A program made the translations under genes and the position numbers. Below, in pieces: positions 16,656 through 23,993 of a stretch of 64,000 bases of DNA (position 1 is its first letter; each line of letters starts with the position of its first letter). The stretch is from Cyanobium sp. CZS48M (GTDB lineage Bacteria > Cyanobacteriota > Cyanobacteriia > PCC-6307 > Cyanobiaceae): assembly GCA_030373145.1 (NCBI GenBank), contig JAUCZK010000004.1:62001-126000 (forward strand), read 5' to 3'. Under the pieces are notes generated by a model. It saw nothing but the letters and a program-made list of their open reading frames with translations. It was not told where the DNA came from and made no database searches.

Positions 16656-17129
16656 TCAGAGGTTAAGCGGGGCCCCCTCATCGGGATCCAGCGGCAGCCC
16701 CTGCAGGGCGAGGGCCCCACGGCGGGCGGCCAGCAGCAGCGGGTAGAGCCTGCGGCTGCGTTTCTGTTCAGCGAACACCGCGCTGAGCAGTGCCAGTAGG
16801 GCGGAACTGGGCTGCAGTTGGGCGCAGAGCCGCTGCACCGCCTCGGCGCCATGCCAGCAGCGCTCGCCCTCGATCAGCACCGCCCCTTGGGCCAGATCGA
16901 AACCGCGTGCTTTGAGTTGTCGGCGCAGGGTGTGATCGGTGCGGCCATCGACGATCCGCAGCTGCGGGAGCCCGCCGCGCAGCTCACCCATGGCGGCGAA
17001 GGCGCTGCAGAAGGGGCAGCCACCGTCGTACACCAGCTGGATGCTGCCGGGCTCAGTGCTGTTGGGTTCAGCGCTGGCGGGTGTCGTTGAAGCGGCTGAA
17101 ATCAAGACAGCGAAACTCGCTCTGGTCAT
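16656..17129 (-). CDS. DCC/DUF393 family thiol-disulfide oxidoreductase-like protein
   Basis: The diagnostic motif VYDGGCPFCS lies near the N-terminus and gives the family its name (DxxCxxC). The remaining part (LRIVDGRTDHTLRRQLKARG, GAVLIEGERCWHGAEA) is typical of the YuxK-like thioredoxin-fold proteins. The start is uncertain: ATG 17129 gives 157 residues but overlaps the K+ channel gene by 62 bp, while a non-ATG start nearer 17050 is possible. A second DUF393 gene is at 20353. The redox partner is unknown. Confidence 0.72.
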   Translation of the reverse strand: MTRASFAVLISAASTTPASAEPNSTEPGSIQLVYDGGCPFCSAFAAMGELRGGLPQLRIVDGRTDHTLRRQLKARGFDLAQGAVLIEGERCWHGAEAVQRLCAQLQPSSALLALLSAVFAEQKRSRRLYPLLLAARRGALALQGLPLDPDEGAPLNL

Positions 17130-17979
17130 CTCTGACGATATCGACGAAGGTTTCGTCGAAGCGGATCCGGCTGCTGTTGTAGGCGGCTCGTTTGTACACC
17201 GGGCTGCGCACCGTTTCATCCACGCCCTCAAACGCCACAAGCACCTCCCCGTGGGCGGCGCGCAACTGGGCTTCGCCCAGGCCATGCAGGGGACTGTCCG
17301 GGCCGATCGGGTGCATCACCGTCCACATCAGCTGGAAGAGGAAGGCCTCGCTGCGCACCAGCTCCAGCCGGTGCAGGCGGCGCATCGTTTCGCCCTCGGC
17401 GCTGCGTTCATCGATGGCCAGATAGGCCTGCACCTGGGCACCCACCAGGTTGTTGTGGTGCACGTTGGCAATGCGGAAGGTGAGACAGGGTCTGCCATCC
17501 CAGGGCTGAACCGTGGCCACCTTGCTGAAGCAGATCTCCGCCCGGCTGCGGGAGAAGCGGGCGAACACCAGGCCCGTGGTCATGGCGGTGAACACCAGGC
17601 TCACGAAAGCCTGCAGGGTGACCAGTCCATTCACCAGCGGAGAGATGGGGTGCAGCACGCCGTAGCCGATCGAGCCCAGGGTCTGGACGCTGAAGAAAAA
17701 GGCGTCGCTGAAACCCGCCACCTGGCCCTGGGGCAGGCCGCCGATGCCGGGAGCATCGAGCAGATAGAGCAGAGCGAAGGCGACGTTTGTCCCCAGGTAG
17801 GCCAGGGCGATCAGCAGCAGGAAGCCCGGCCAGGGCACCTTGAGCATCAGCCGGTAGGGCTCCCGCCACTGGCTGATCAGGCTGTCGATGTTGTCGGCCC
17901 GGTAGACGCCATCGAGCTTGAGCAGGCGTACGGGGCGCAGGCGGCTGGTGCGGGATCGCAGCGGGCGGACGGGACTCAT
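17068..17979 (-). CDS. Prokaryotic inward-rectifier K+ channel (KirBac type)
   Basis: The 303-residue protein has two membrane helices (about 50-73 and 108-138) flanking a pore loop with the K+ selectivity filter TLGSIGYGV at about residues 99-107. A C-terminal cytoplasmic immunoglobulin-like domain follows (VQPWDGRPCLTFRIANVHHNNLVGA). This arrangement defines the Kir family. The amphipathic slide helix precedes the first span (SQWREPYRLMLKVPWPGF). The channel should be tetrameric and passes K+ across the plasma membrane. It begins at ATG 17979. Confidence 0.9.
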   Translation of the reverse strand: MSPVRPLRSRTSRLRPVRLLKLDGVYRADNIDSLISQWREPYRLMLKVPWPGFLLLIALAYLGTNVAFALLYLLDAPGIGGLPQGQVAGFSDAFFFSVQTLGSIGYGVLHPISPLVNGLVTLQAFVSLVFTAMTTGLVFARFSRSRAEICFSKVATVQPWDGRPCLTFRIANVHHNNLVGAQVQAYLAIDERSAEGETMRRLHRLELVRSEAFLFQLMWTVMHPIGPDSPLHGLGEAQLRAAHGEVLVAFEGVDETVRSPVYKRAAYNSSRIRFDETFVDIVRDDQSEFRCLDFSRFNDTRQR

Positions 17980-18020
17980 GGTTGCGCTGCCGGTGAGGCA
18001 GGTTAGTCAGAGCTTTTGTC

Positions 18021-18932
18021 TCAGCCCAGCTCCAGGCAGGCAAGGCCGTAGATGTCCTGCAGAGGCAGCTCGGGAGGGGTGCCGCGGTACATGCGCACAG
18101 TGCGCCCGGCGATCTGGAAGCCGCGCTGCTCCAGCAGGCGATGGGACCTGGGATTGGCCTCGGGGGCGTCGATCAGCACCGGTCCGCTGCGCTCCGAACA
18201 GAGCCGATCCAGCAGGGCGCCCGCCAGCAGGGGGGCATCCGCCAGCAGGGGCCCCAGCCGCCAGCCCACGGCGCCGCCGCCATCGGGCAGCAGGCAGGGC
18301 CTGATCCGTCCGAAGCCGCGGCAGCAGCCCAGTTCATCGCGCACCAGCTCCACGGTGCCGTTGTCCTGGCGCAGCCATTGCCCAAGGAAGTGGGGGCGCG
18401 GTGTGGCTTCGTGACGGGCGTCGTAGCGGAGCACGAGTTGATTGGAGCCGGCATCGGCGCCCAGCTGCGCCGCCCCCACCACGGCATAGCCCGGCGGTAG
18501 CTGAGCGTCGCTGCAGCGGGCACGGCTGGCGGAGGGAAGCCGCCAGCGCAGGGTGTCGTAGGCCGCCTTGAAGCCCCAGTGGCCGTAGTCGATCAGCCGC
18601 TCGGGTGCCGCCTCCAGGCCGATGCAGGCCACCCCATCGAGGTGGGCGAGGGCCTGGCGCCAGAGCGCCACCCCGTAGCCCCGTCCGCGGAAGGCCGGTC
18701 GCACAAGGAACAGGCCGAGGAATCCATAGCGCTCGTCGTAACGAATTCCCGCCACACATCCCACCGGCTCCTCGCCCAGGACCCCCACCCAGAGGCCAGT
18801 GGCATCGGTCTGGCGGTACACACCGGCATCGCCCAGTCCGGGGCAGAAGCCCTCCTGCCGGGCCCATTCCGTCACCAGGGGCAGGTGTGATTCGGCCATG
18901 GGCCGGATCGTGAAAGCAGGACTGGCGAGCAA
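18021..18932 (-). CDS. GNAT family N-acetyltransferase with C-terminal second GNAT-like domain
   Basis: The N-terminal half carries the acetyl-CoA loop FLVRPAFRGRGYGVALW at about residues 74-90 and YGHWGFKAAYDTLRW after it. The second half (about 160-303) resembles the YitH/Acetyltransf_18 domain and ends LLEQRGFQIAGRTVRMYRG. The acceptor substrate is unknown. The frame opens with a TTG at 18932, which keeps the first beta strand FTIRP; ATG 18899 would cut into that strand, so TTG is preferred. Confidence 0.82.
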   Translation of the reverse strand: MLASPAFTIRPMAESHLPLVTEWARQEGFCPGLGDAGVYRQTDATGLWVGVLGEEPVGCVAGIRYDERYGFLGLFLVRPAFRGRGYGVALWRQALAHLDGVACIGLEAAPERLIDYGHWGFKAAYDTLRWRLPSASRARCSDAQLPPGYAVVGAAQLGADAGSNQLVLRYDARHEATPRPHFLGQWLRQDNGTVELVRDELGCCRGFGRIRPCLLPDGGGAVGWRLGPLLADAPLLAGALLDRLCSERSGPVLIDAPEANPRSHRLLEQRGFQIAGRTVRMYRGTPPELPLQDIYGLACLELG

Positions 18933-19203
18933 CGCGGCGACCCCTGGGATGCCCGATCACCGACATCCTGACTGATTTGTTGTGCTCAGGCCCGGCTCTG
19001 GTGATGGCCCCCAGGGGGATGGCTGGGCCGCTGGTGAGTCGGTTGGGCTTGAAGATCCAGCCTGACGGTGAGACCACCCCTGGGAAAGCGTTGGGATGAT
19101 GTGGCCTTCCGTCAAGCGGCTTGCGGCTTGCATTCGGTCATCAGTTTGCGGGGGTTGTTGGGTGGAACTGGGGGCTGTTTGCTGGCCAAGGCATCTGTTC
19201 GAT
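18933..19203. other. Gene-free spacer
   Basis: This stretch separates the GNAT gene from the AbrB gene, whose extended -10 begins at 19204. Short open frames here lack ribosome binding sites or family features. No tRNA, riboswitch or strong terminator was seen. Confidence 0.5.
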
Positions 19204-19212
19204 TGCTATGAT
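19204..19212 (+). promoter_or_regulatory. Candidate extended -10 promoter for the AbrB-like regulator
   Basis: TGCTATGAT is an extended -10 element (TGn plus TATGAT at 19207-19212). No good -35 at 16-18 bp was found, which is acceptable for extended -10 promoters. The start codon at 19238 is 26 bases further, so the leader would be very short. Confidence 0.45.
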
Positions 19213-19237
19213 TCGACTGTTCTTAGAAACGAATGTC

Positions 19238-19606
19238 ATGCTCACCGGACCTGACCTGCTCGCCAAGGTGAAGGAGATGGGTGATGCCTCCAAATCCGAC
19301 CTGGTGCGCAGCTGCGGCTACGTGAGTTCGAAAAAAGACGGCAGCGAGCGGCTGAATTTCACGGCGTTCTACGAAGCACTGCTGGAGGCCAAGGGCGTCA
19401 GCCTCGGCGTCGGTGGTGGCGGTGGCGCCGGCAAGAGTGGCCGCAAGCTCAGCTACGTCACCAAGGTTCAGTTCAATGGCAACCTGCTGATCGGCAAGGC
19501 CTACACCGCCCTGATCGACCTCAAGCCCGGCGATGAGTTCCAGATCAAGCTCGGCCGCAAGCAGATCCGCCTCGTGCCTGTCGGCAGCGACGACGAGGAC
19601 GAGTGA
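19238..19606 (+). CDS. AbrB-like transcriptional regulator of the cyanobacterial CalA/CalB type
   Basis: The 122-residue protein has the cyanobacterial AbrB layout: MLTGPDLLAKVKEMGDASKSDLVRSCGYVS at the N-terminus, LNFTAFYEALLEAKGV, a glycine-rich linker, and a C-terminal SpoVT-AbrB-like part LIGKAYTALIDLKPGDEFQIKLGRKQIRLVPV. In cyanobacteria these proteins bind DNA and tune nitrogen, carbon and hydrogenase genes. ATG 19238 was chosen over an upstream frame because the candidate promoter lies between them. It is a single-gene unit with its own terminator. Confidence 0.9.
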   Translation: MLTGPDLLAKVKEMGDASKSDLVRSCGYVSSKKDGSERLNFTAFYEALLEAKGVSLGVGGGGGAGKSGRKLSYVTKVQFNGNLLIGKAYTALIDLKPGDEFQIKLGRKQIRLVPVGSDDEDE

Positions 19607-19678
19607 TCGCCTGAGCGCGGCGGCCTGCCATCGCCTTGCCGCAACTGGGGTTTAGCCCCTTTTATCACGTTGCAAAGA

Positions 19679-19712
19679 GCTGCTGCCTTCAGCCGAGGGC
19701 GGCAGCATTTTT
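19679..19712 (+). terminator. Rho-independent terminator after the AbrB-like gene
   Basis: GCTGCTGCC (19679-19687) pairs with GGCGGCAGC (19698-19706) with one G-T pair, and ATTTTT follows. A weaker GGGG/CCCC hairpin with TTTT lies just before it at about 19647-19664. It sits at the 3' end of the convergent methyltransferase gene too. Confidence 0.7.
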
Positions 19713-19722
19713 GAGCTTCGTC

Positions 19723-20349
19723 TCAGCCTCTGCGGCGCCAGAGGCCGAGCCATTCGTTATCCCGGCTGGGCACTCCGTGCTCGGCAGGGCCCCACACTTC
19801 GGCTTCAAAGCCGGCGCCCTCCAGCAGCGCGCTGATCTGCTGCGGTTGAGCGCCGAAGGGTGGGCCACCGCTGCGGCCATGGCACCAGAACAGGCCCAGC
19901 AACCAGCCGCCTGTCGCTACCAATTCCGCCATGCTGCGGGCATAGGCGCCACGCAGGGCTGGATCGATCGCGCAGAAGCAGGTGTGCTCCACCACGCCGA
20001 TCATGCTGGCTGCTGTCAATCCCGCCTGCTGGAGCGCCGCCGGATCGAGGGCATCCAGCTGCAGCCACTCAGAGGAGGCCTGGGGCTGATCCAGCCGGCG
20101 GGCTTCGCGCAGGGCTTCGGCGCTGATGTCGATTCCGGTCACCGAGAAGCCGAGCTGCGCCAGCAGCCGTGCGTCATGGCCGCGGCCGCAACCGGGCACC
20201 AGCACCCGCCCCGGTGGCTGCGGTGCCAGCGGATGCTCCTGCAGAAAGTGCGCCAATGGCGGCGCGGCCTGGCCCAGGTCCCAGCCATCACGACCCTGCA
20301 GATAGCGTTGATCCCAGGCCGATGGCGTCAGCTCATTCCCTAGGTTCAA
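19723..20349 (-). CDS. SAM-dependent methyltransferase (thiopurine S-methyltransferase-like family)
   Basis: The protein of about 208 residues has W-RY near the start (TPSAWDQRYLQGRDGWDLGQ), the SAM motif VLVPGCGRGHDARLLAQLGFSVTGIDIS and the family segment FCAIDPALRGAY. The layout matches the TPMT-like group that methylates thiols, halides or oxyanions such as tellurite. I place the start at the TTG at 20349, three bases from the divergent DUF393 ATG. The frame stays open further up through that gene, but the similarity stops here. Confidence 0.8.
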   Translation of the reverse strand: MNLGNELTPSAWDQRYLQGRDGWDLGQAAPPLAHFLQEHPLAPQPPGRVLVPGCGRGHDARLLAQLGFSVTGIDISAEALREARRLDQPQASSEWLQLDALDPAALQQAGLTAASMIGVVEHTCFCAIDPALRGAYARSMAELVATGGWLLGLFWCHGRSGGPPFGAQPQQISALLEGAGFEAEVWGPAEHGVPSRDNEWLGLWRRRG

Positions 20350-20352
20350 GTG

Positions 20353-20772
20353 ATGACAACAGCCGAGCTCACCCTTCTCTACGACGGAGCCTGCCCACTC
20401 TGCAGGCGTGAGGTGGAGATTCTCCGCCGCCGTGATGGCGGCCGCGGAGCGATTCGCTTCGTCGATATTGATGATCCCCTCTACGATCCCGCCGCCTTCC
20501 AGGGCATCAGCTACCGGGAGGCGATGGGCCGCGTCCATGGCATCAAGGCCGATGGCCTGGTGTTGCATGACCTGGCGGTGTTCCAGGACGCCTACCGCCT
20601 CGTGGGGCTCGGCTGGATCTACGCCCCGATCAACTGGCCGCTGATTGGCCCCCTGGCCCGGGCCCTCTATGGCCTCTGGGCCCGCCTGCGGCTGCGCATC
20701 ACCGGCCGCCCCGATCTCGACACGCTCTGCGCCGGGCGAGGGCGCAGCTGTGAGCTGACGACTGGCCGGTGA
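20353..20772 (+). CDS. DCC/DUF393 family thiol-disulfide oxidoreductase-like protein
   Basis: The 139-residue protein has LLYDGACPLCRREVEIL at residues 7-23, the DxxCxxC signature, then VDIDDPLYDPAAFQGISY and VLHDLAVFQDAYRLVGLGW. A hydrophobic C-terminal part (WPLIGPLARALYGLWARL) suggests membrane contact. It is divergent from the methyltransferase gene, the starts being only 3 bp apart, so both share a promoter region. Function in disulfide handling is inferred from the motif. Confidence 0.85.
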   Translation: MTTAELTLLYDGACPLCRREVEILRRRDGGRGAIRFVDIDDPLYDPAAFQGISYREAMGRVHGIKADGLVLHDLAVFQDAYRLVGLGWIYAPINWPLIGPLARALYGLWARLRLRITGRPDLDTLCAGRGRSCELTTGR

Positions 20773-20811
20773 GGGGCCTGGCTCAACGCGAGCCGGAGTG
20801 GGGGTGACGCA

Positions 20812-21177
20812 TCAATATTGAATGTTGATCATTCTGCCGAAGCTGAAGGGAACGTTCTCTTCGGGTTTTTTGCCCAGTTGTTTGTTCAGCTTCATGCTCT
20901 CGGCTTCCAGGTCGTAGCCCGTGGCCTGCGGGTCGCAGTTTTGGGTGCGCAGCACCTGGCGTTGCTGCTGAGCCCTGGCCTCCAGGGTCTGGCTGGGGCC
21001 AGTGCCCAATTGCTTCAGGAGCTGCTCCGAAAGCCGAGTACAGGCCTGGGTCTGTGCGGCCACCGGCAGGCCCGAGGCTGCCACGGCAGCACTGACGATG
21101 AGCGCGATGGAGTTCAAGAATCGAGGACCAGTGATTGCTTCATTTTGCTCCGAGACGACGGCCTCTGGCTGAGCCAT
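20812..21177 (-). CDS. Putative secreted hypothetical protein
   Basis: A 121-residue frame from ATG 21177 contains a hydrophobic export signal (FLNSIALIVSAAVAASGLPVAAQ) ending in a plausible AxA-like site. The mature part is small and Cys-poor (ACTRLSEQLLKQLGTG, LRTQNCDPQATGYDLEAESMKLNKQL). The roughly 20 residues before the signal are odd, and the ATG lies two bases from the tRNA-like repeat at 21179. The 5' end may have been rebuilt when the neighbouring island joined here. Function is unknown. Confidence 0.6.
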   Translation of the reverse strand: MAQPEAVVSEQNEAITGPRFLNSIALIVSAAVAASGLPVAAQTQACTRLSEQLLKQLGTGPSQTLEARAQQQRQVLRTQNCDPQATGYDLEAESMKLNKQLGKKPEENVPFSFGRMINIQY

Positions 21178-21178
21178 T

Positions 21179-21223
21179 CGCGATGCCGGTTTCGAACCAG
21201 CGACACCCTGCTTGTACGGCAGG
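21179..21223 (-). repeat. Displaced tRNA-Val 3' half, candidate attachment site (distal end)
   Basis: This 45-bp segment matches 23883-23927 of the tRNA-Val gene at 43 positions, with the first 27 bp identical (through the T arm and acceptor 3' strand). Both copies have the same orientation. It covers the tRNA from the anticodon loop to the 3' end, and the 5' half is missing, as expected for the att site left at the far end of an element integrated in a tRNA gene. Confidence 0.75.
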
Positions 21224-21263
21224 GAGGGGACACTGATCGAGGAAGGGTTGTTCGACCAGCTCG

Positions 21264-21600
21264 AACTCCTCGGGTGTGCTGCCATTGGTGAAGGCGCACA
21301 TCCGCACCATCCGCTCGGGAAGCTGCTCGGTCGGCGGCGGCACGTGAAACACCGTGCCGTAGAGATCGTCCACAACAACCTCCACGCCTGGTGCCTGCAG
21401 TGGCCGGCTGCATCGGGGTCGTCGAGCGCATCCTGAGTCACGCTTCGGTGGAGTTCCAGCACCAACTCAGGAGTGAGCGGCACCTCGCTCAGTTCGCGGA
21501 GCGGTCGCGAGTCTGGGGGTTGGTGACGGCCTCAGGAGCCAGCACGTTGCCATCGGCGCCATGTCGATGTCGTGCAGCCCCCTCAGCAGCAGAGACGGCT
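21264..21600 (-). pseudogene. Fic/DOC family remnant, frameshifted and 3'-truncated
   Basis: VPLTPELVLELHRSVTQDAL followed by DDPDAAG (from about 21483) and, after a one-base slip near 21400, VVVDDLYGTVFHVPPPTEQL and PERMVRMCAF are the N-terminal helical part of a Fic protein. The homology ends at about 21264, just before the tRNA-like repeat, so the catalytic HPFxDGNGR core is absent. Upstream sequence to about 21600 is degenerate and has stops. The break at the repeat suggests loss by recombination at the island end. Confidence 0.7.
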
Positions 21601-21616
21601 GGCAGATGACGCTGCG

Positions 21617-21973
21617 TCAGCCGGGATCGGGCTCCAGGCCCAGATAGAGGCGCAGGCCCGCATCAATGGCGGCCAGCTCCGTCGCGCTCACCTGGCCATA
21701 GCGGCGGCGCATGCGTTGCTTGTCGATCGAGAGCAACTGATCCACCAGGGCATAGGAGGGCTTGGTGAGGCCATTGGCGCCCGGGGCCAGGGGCGTGTAG
21801 AGGGCGCCGGGAGCCGGCGTTCCGGTGATCGAAACCACGGCCAGCAGCGGAAAGCGCTTGCTGGCGTTCACGGCCGGGTCACTCACCACCAGACAAGGCC
21901 GGGTGCCGCGCTGGTCATGGCCCAGGGTGGGCTCCAGATCCACCAGCACCAGGCTGCCCCGGGGCAGGATCAT
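21617..21973 (-). CDS. MazF/PemK-type endoribonuclease toxin
   Basis: The 118-residue toxin from ATG 21973 has the family start LPRGSLVLVDLEPTLGHDQRG, then TRPCLVVSDPAVN and LVDQLLSIDKQRM. These match MazF/PemK mRNA interferases (Pfam PemK_toxin). It overlaps the antitoxin stop by 4 bp (ATGA), the usual order of antitoxin then toxin. A longer in-frame start lies upstream within the antitoxin gene but adds residues outside the family. Confidence 0.92.
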   Translation of the reverse strand: MILPRGSLVLVDLEPTLGHDQRGTRPCLVVSDPAVNASKRFPLLAVVSITGTPAPGALYTPLAPGANGLTKPSYALVDQLLSIDKQRMRRRYGQVSATELAAIDAGLRLYLGLEPDPG

Positions 21974-22302
21974 GACTGGATCTTCGGAGAACCGATGGTC
22001 TGCCAACCGGATCCCGGTCGCCAGTCCATCGGTACTCCGGCGCTGGGATCGAGCAAGTCGCTGTCCTCTTCGGGCATGGCCTCGGCCCAGTCCGCCAGCC
22101 CAAGGGCCGCGGTGGCGGCGCTCTCGGGATGGGGAGCTTCCAGGGAGCGCAGCAGTTCGAGCCGCTGGCGCCGCTGCAGTTCGTGGCGCACGGCCTCGGC
22201 GATGAAGCGGCTGCGGTTGCCCTCGATGCGGTCGATTCCGGCGACCAACTCGTACGGCATGGTCACGGTCACCCGTTCAGCGAGGGGACTGGAGCGCGCC
22301 AT
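21970..22302 (-). CDS. Ribbon-helix-helix antitoxin of the MazF pair
   Basis: The 110-residue protein begins with a CopG/MetJ-like RHH segment (RVTVTMPYELVAGIDRIEGN then RSRFIAEAVRHEL, residues 10-42) for DNA binding. The acidic tail (EAMPEEDSDLLDPSAG) is likely to wrap the toxin. Its ATG overlaps the ATG of the divergent ORF at 22301 by two bases, so one operator could control both. Confidence 0.85.
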   Translation of the reverse strand: MARSSPLAERVTVTMPYELVAGIDRIEGNRSRFIAEAVRHELQRRQRLELLRSLEAPHPESAATAALGLADWAEAMPEEDSDLLDPSAGVPMDWRPGSGWQTIGSPKIQS

Positions 22303-22621
22303 GAGCGGGGAAACGTATGCAAATCAGTATGTTGATAAGCGCCTTCTGGTGGCCGGCCGGGCTCTGGAGCGGCACCAGCGAACGGGTCTGGCGCAGCAGC
22401 TCGTCCTCTGCCAGCTGTTTGATGCACGCACCAGAGCCATCAGGACCGAGCGCGGCCCAGCGACGGACCCGGCGGCGGTAGCCAGCGCGCTAGCTCGCAC
22501 CAAGGTGTTGAGGCTCGAACAGGCGGAGCATCGGCCACTCTTGGAGATCCTGTCCGAGTTGCGGGCGATCGTTCAGGAGATCCTGCAGGGATTCGAAGAG
22601 CTGGAGGGAATGCTGCGATGA
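22301..22621 (+). CDS. Hypothetical protein, divergent from the MazF module
   Basis: The 106-residue ORF has an ATG that shares bases with the antitoxin ATG on the other strand. It is predicted almost wholly helical (RLLVAGRALERHQRTGLAQQ, then LEILSELRAIVQEILQGFEE). No signal peptide, Cys cluster or known motif is visible. It may be a cargo gene of the island or a chance frame. The leucine-rich periodicity gives some support for a real protein. Confidence 0.4.
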   Translation: MSGETYANQYVDKRLLVAGRALERHQRTGLAQQLVLCQLFDARTRAIRTERGPATDPAAVASALARTKVLRLEQAEHRPLLEILSELRAIVQEILQGFEELEGMLR

Positions 22622-22683
22622 GCGGCGCTGGCGCCCCACACCCCAGGCTGTTTCTCGGCCGATTGGATCGGAAGGGGGCTGTT

Positions 22684-23118
22684 TCAGAGGGCCAGACCTT
22701 GCTCCGCGGGTTGCTCTGCGGTGGTGGCTTCAGACAGGGGATGGGCCAGATCAGGGAAAGCGTTGCGCAGAGCCTGGTCGGCGGTGATCAGCGGAACGTT
22801 CAGCTGTTGCGCGGCCGTCACAAATTCACAGTCGTAGGCACTGCAGCCGCTGCTGGCCGCCAAGCGGAGCACCGCGTCCGAGGCGACGGATTCTTCATGG
22901 CGAATCACCAGATCTTCCGCCTGCTGCTGCAGGGCGAGCACCTGATCAAGGCCGAGCTGTCCACGCCTGAGGTAACCGATCAGCACGTTGCGCCATTCGC
23001 TGCGCCAGAGCGGCGGGGCCGCCCAGGCGGGCTGCTCCATCAGAAGCGCTTCAGCTGCTTCTGTGTGGGGGCCGGGAAGCAACAGATAGGCGACCACATT
23101 GGTGTCCACCACGATCAC
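22684..23118 (-). CDS. PIN-domain ribonuclease toxin (VapC-like)
   Basis: The 144-residue protein has the first acidic residue in IVVDTNVVAYLLL, SEWRNVL in the middle, then SAYDCEFVTAAQQLNVPLIT with AD following. These are the four acidic positions of VapC-type PIN nucleases. A GTG start at 23118 overlaps the antitoxin stop (GTGA). It would cleave tRNA or other RNA when its antitoxin is lost. Confidence 0.88.
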   Translation of the reverse strand: MIVVDTNVVAYLLLPGPHTEAAEALLMEQPAWAAPPLWRSEWRNVLIGYLRRGQLGLDQVLALQQQAEDLVIRHEESVASDAVLRLAASSGCSAYDCEFVTAAQQLNVPLITADQALRNAFPDLAHPLSEATTAEQPAEQGLAL

Positions 23119-23360
23119 GGCCGCCCCTCACCCTTAAGGGTGTTGATGTCGGCGGGGGCAAAGGTGATGGGCGGGAGGGTCTGGCGCAGAGCGCGGATCA
23201 CCGTGAGCCGTTCCTCAGTTGCAGGGGGCGCCTGGGCCAGGCCAGCCTCCAGGCAGACGATCGCCTCGTTGTTGAGGCTGCGGCGATGGCGCCTGGCGGC
23301 GGCGGCCAGGCGGGCATGGAGCGCGTCCGGCAGGTTTTTGAGGGTGAGTGACTTGGCCAC
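23115..23360 (-). CDS. RHH antitoxin of the PIN toxin (FitA/Arc-like)
   Basis: From a GTG at 23360 the 81 residues begin VAKSLTLKNLPDALHARLAA and continue with RRSLNNEAIVCLEAGLA, a FitA-type RHH domain. The C-terminus (LPPITFAPADINTL) is likely to bind the toxin. ATG 23399 would add 13 residues, but those codons run through the repeat array at 23381-23412, a probable operator. The GTG start is therefore preferred. Confidence 0.8.
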   Translation of the reverse strand: MAKSLTLKNLPDALHARLAAAARRHRRSLNNEAIVCLEAGLAQAPPATEERLTVIRALRQTLPPITFAPADINTLKGEGRP

Positions 23361-23380
23361 GGCGGCTTCGCCAACGCATG

Positions 23381-23412
23381 GGTTGCAACCATTATGCAAC
23401 CAATTCGGTTGC
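23381..23412. promoter_or_regulatory. Phased GGTTGC/GCAACC repeats, candidate antitoxin operator
   Basis: GGTTGCAACC (23381-23390) is a perfect palindrome. GCAACC recurs at 23396-23401 and GGTTGC at 23407-23412, giving 11-bp steps between GCAACC/GGTTGC units. It lies directly upstream of the RHH antitoxin gene, as autoregulated toxin-antitoxin operators do. CATAAT on the minus strand between units may be the -10. Confidence 0.5.
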
Positions 23413-23880
23413 TGCTTTTGCCTTCTCGCTGCTGATCAGGCAGGCCGTCACGGAGATGTGCTCCGCAGCGTTGTCGTGCTCAACGAGAGCGACCGGCCTG
23501 AATGGCCCGGCAGAGCCGGATTTGCCAGCCATGGTCCAACTCTCACCGCGCTTCACGCGCTGGATTCGTCATCGGGCTATTCGACCACTGAAGCCATGAC
23601 GATCTGGATCTCTGCCACTTCAGCAAACTCCGGCGCATGCACATCCCGCACCCAGATGTGGATCGGCTGCAGAAGGCCCCACAAGTCCATGGATACGACC
23701 GGTTGGTCCAACAGGTGTCAAGAGGAGCCGGCTCAAGCCCTCTGCATCACCAGGGAGACGATGCAACTCTGCAGCTTGGGCTGATCCTGACGTAGGCCGT
23801 AGGTGCTCAGTTGAACTGCTGGCGAGTGGCCAATCAGCGGAACCGGCGTCCAGAAGAGGATGTTCTGATCAGGAAAGGGA
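23413..23880. other. Spacer between the PIN module and tRNA-Val, only short unassigned ORFs
   Basis: No recognisable gene is present. A 37-residue minus-strand ORF at 23577-23690 (MDLWGLLQPIHIWVRDVHAP start) has a clean start and stop but no family. Plus-strand frames are open in places without starts. Composition is a little less GC-rich than in neighbours. It may be decayed island cargo, including where an integrase would be expected. Confidence 0.4.
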
Positions 23881-23952
<72 letters not shown>

Positions 23953-23993
23953 GTGGAGGCATTCTGCCTGCACACCAGCCGTCTGCATCCGCC

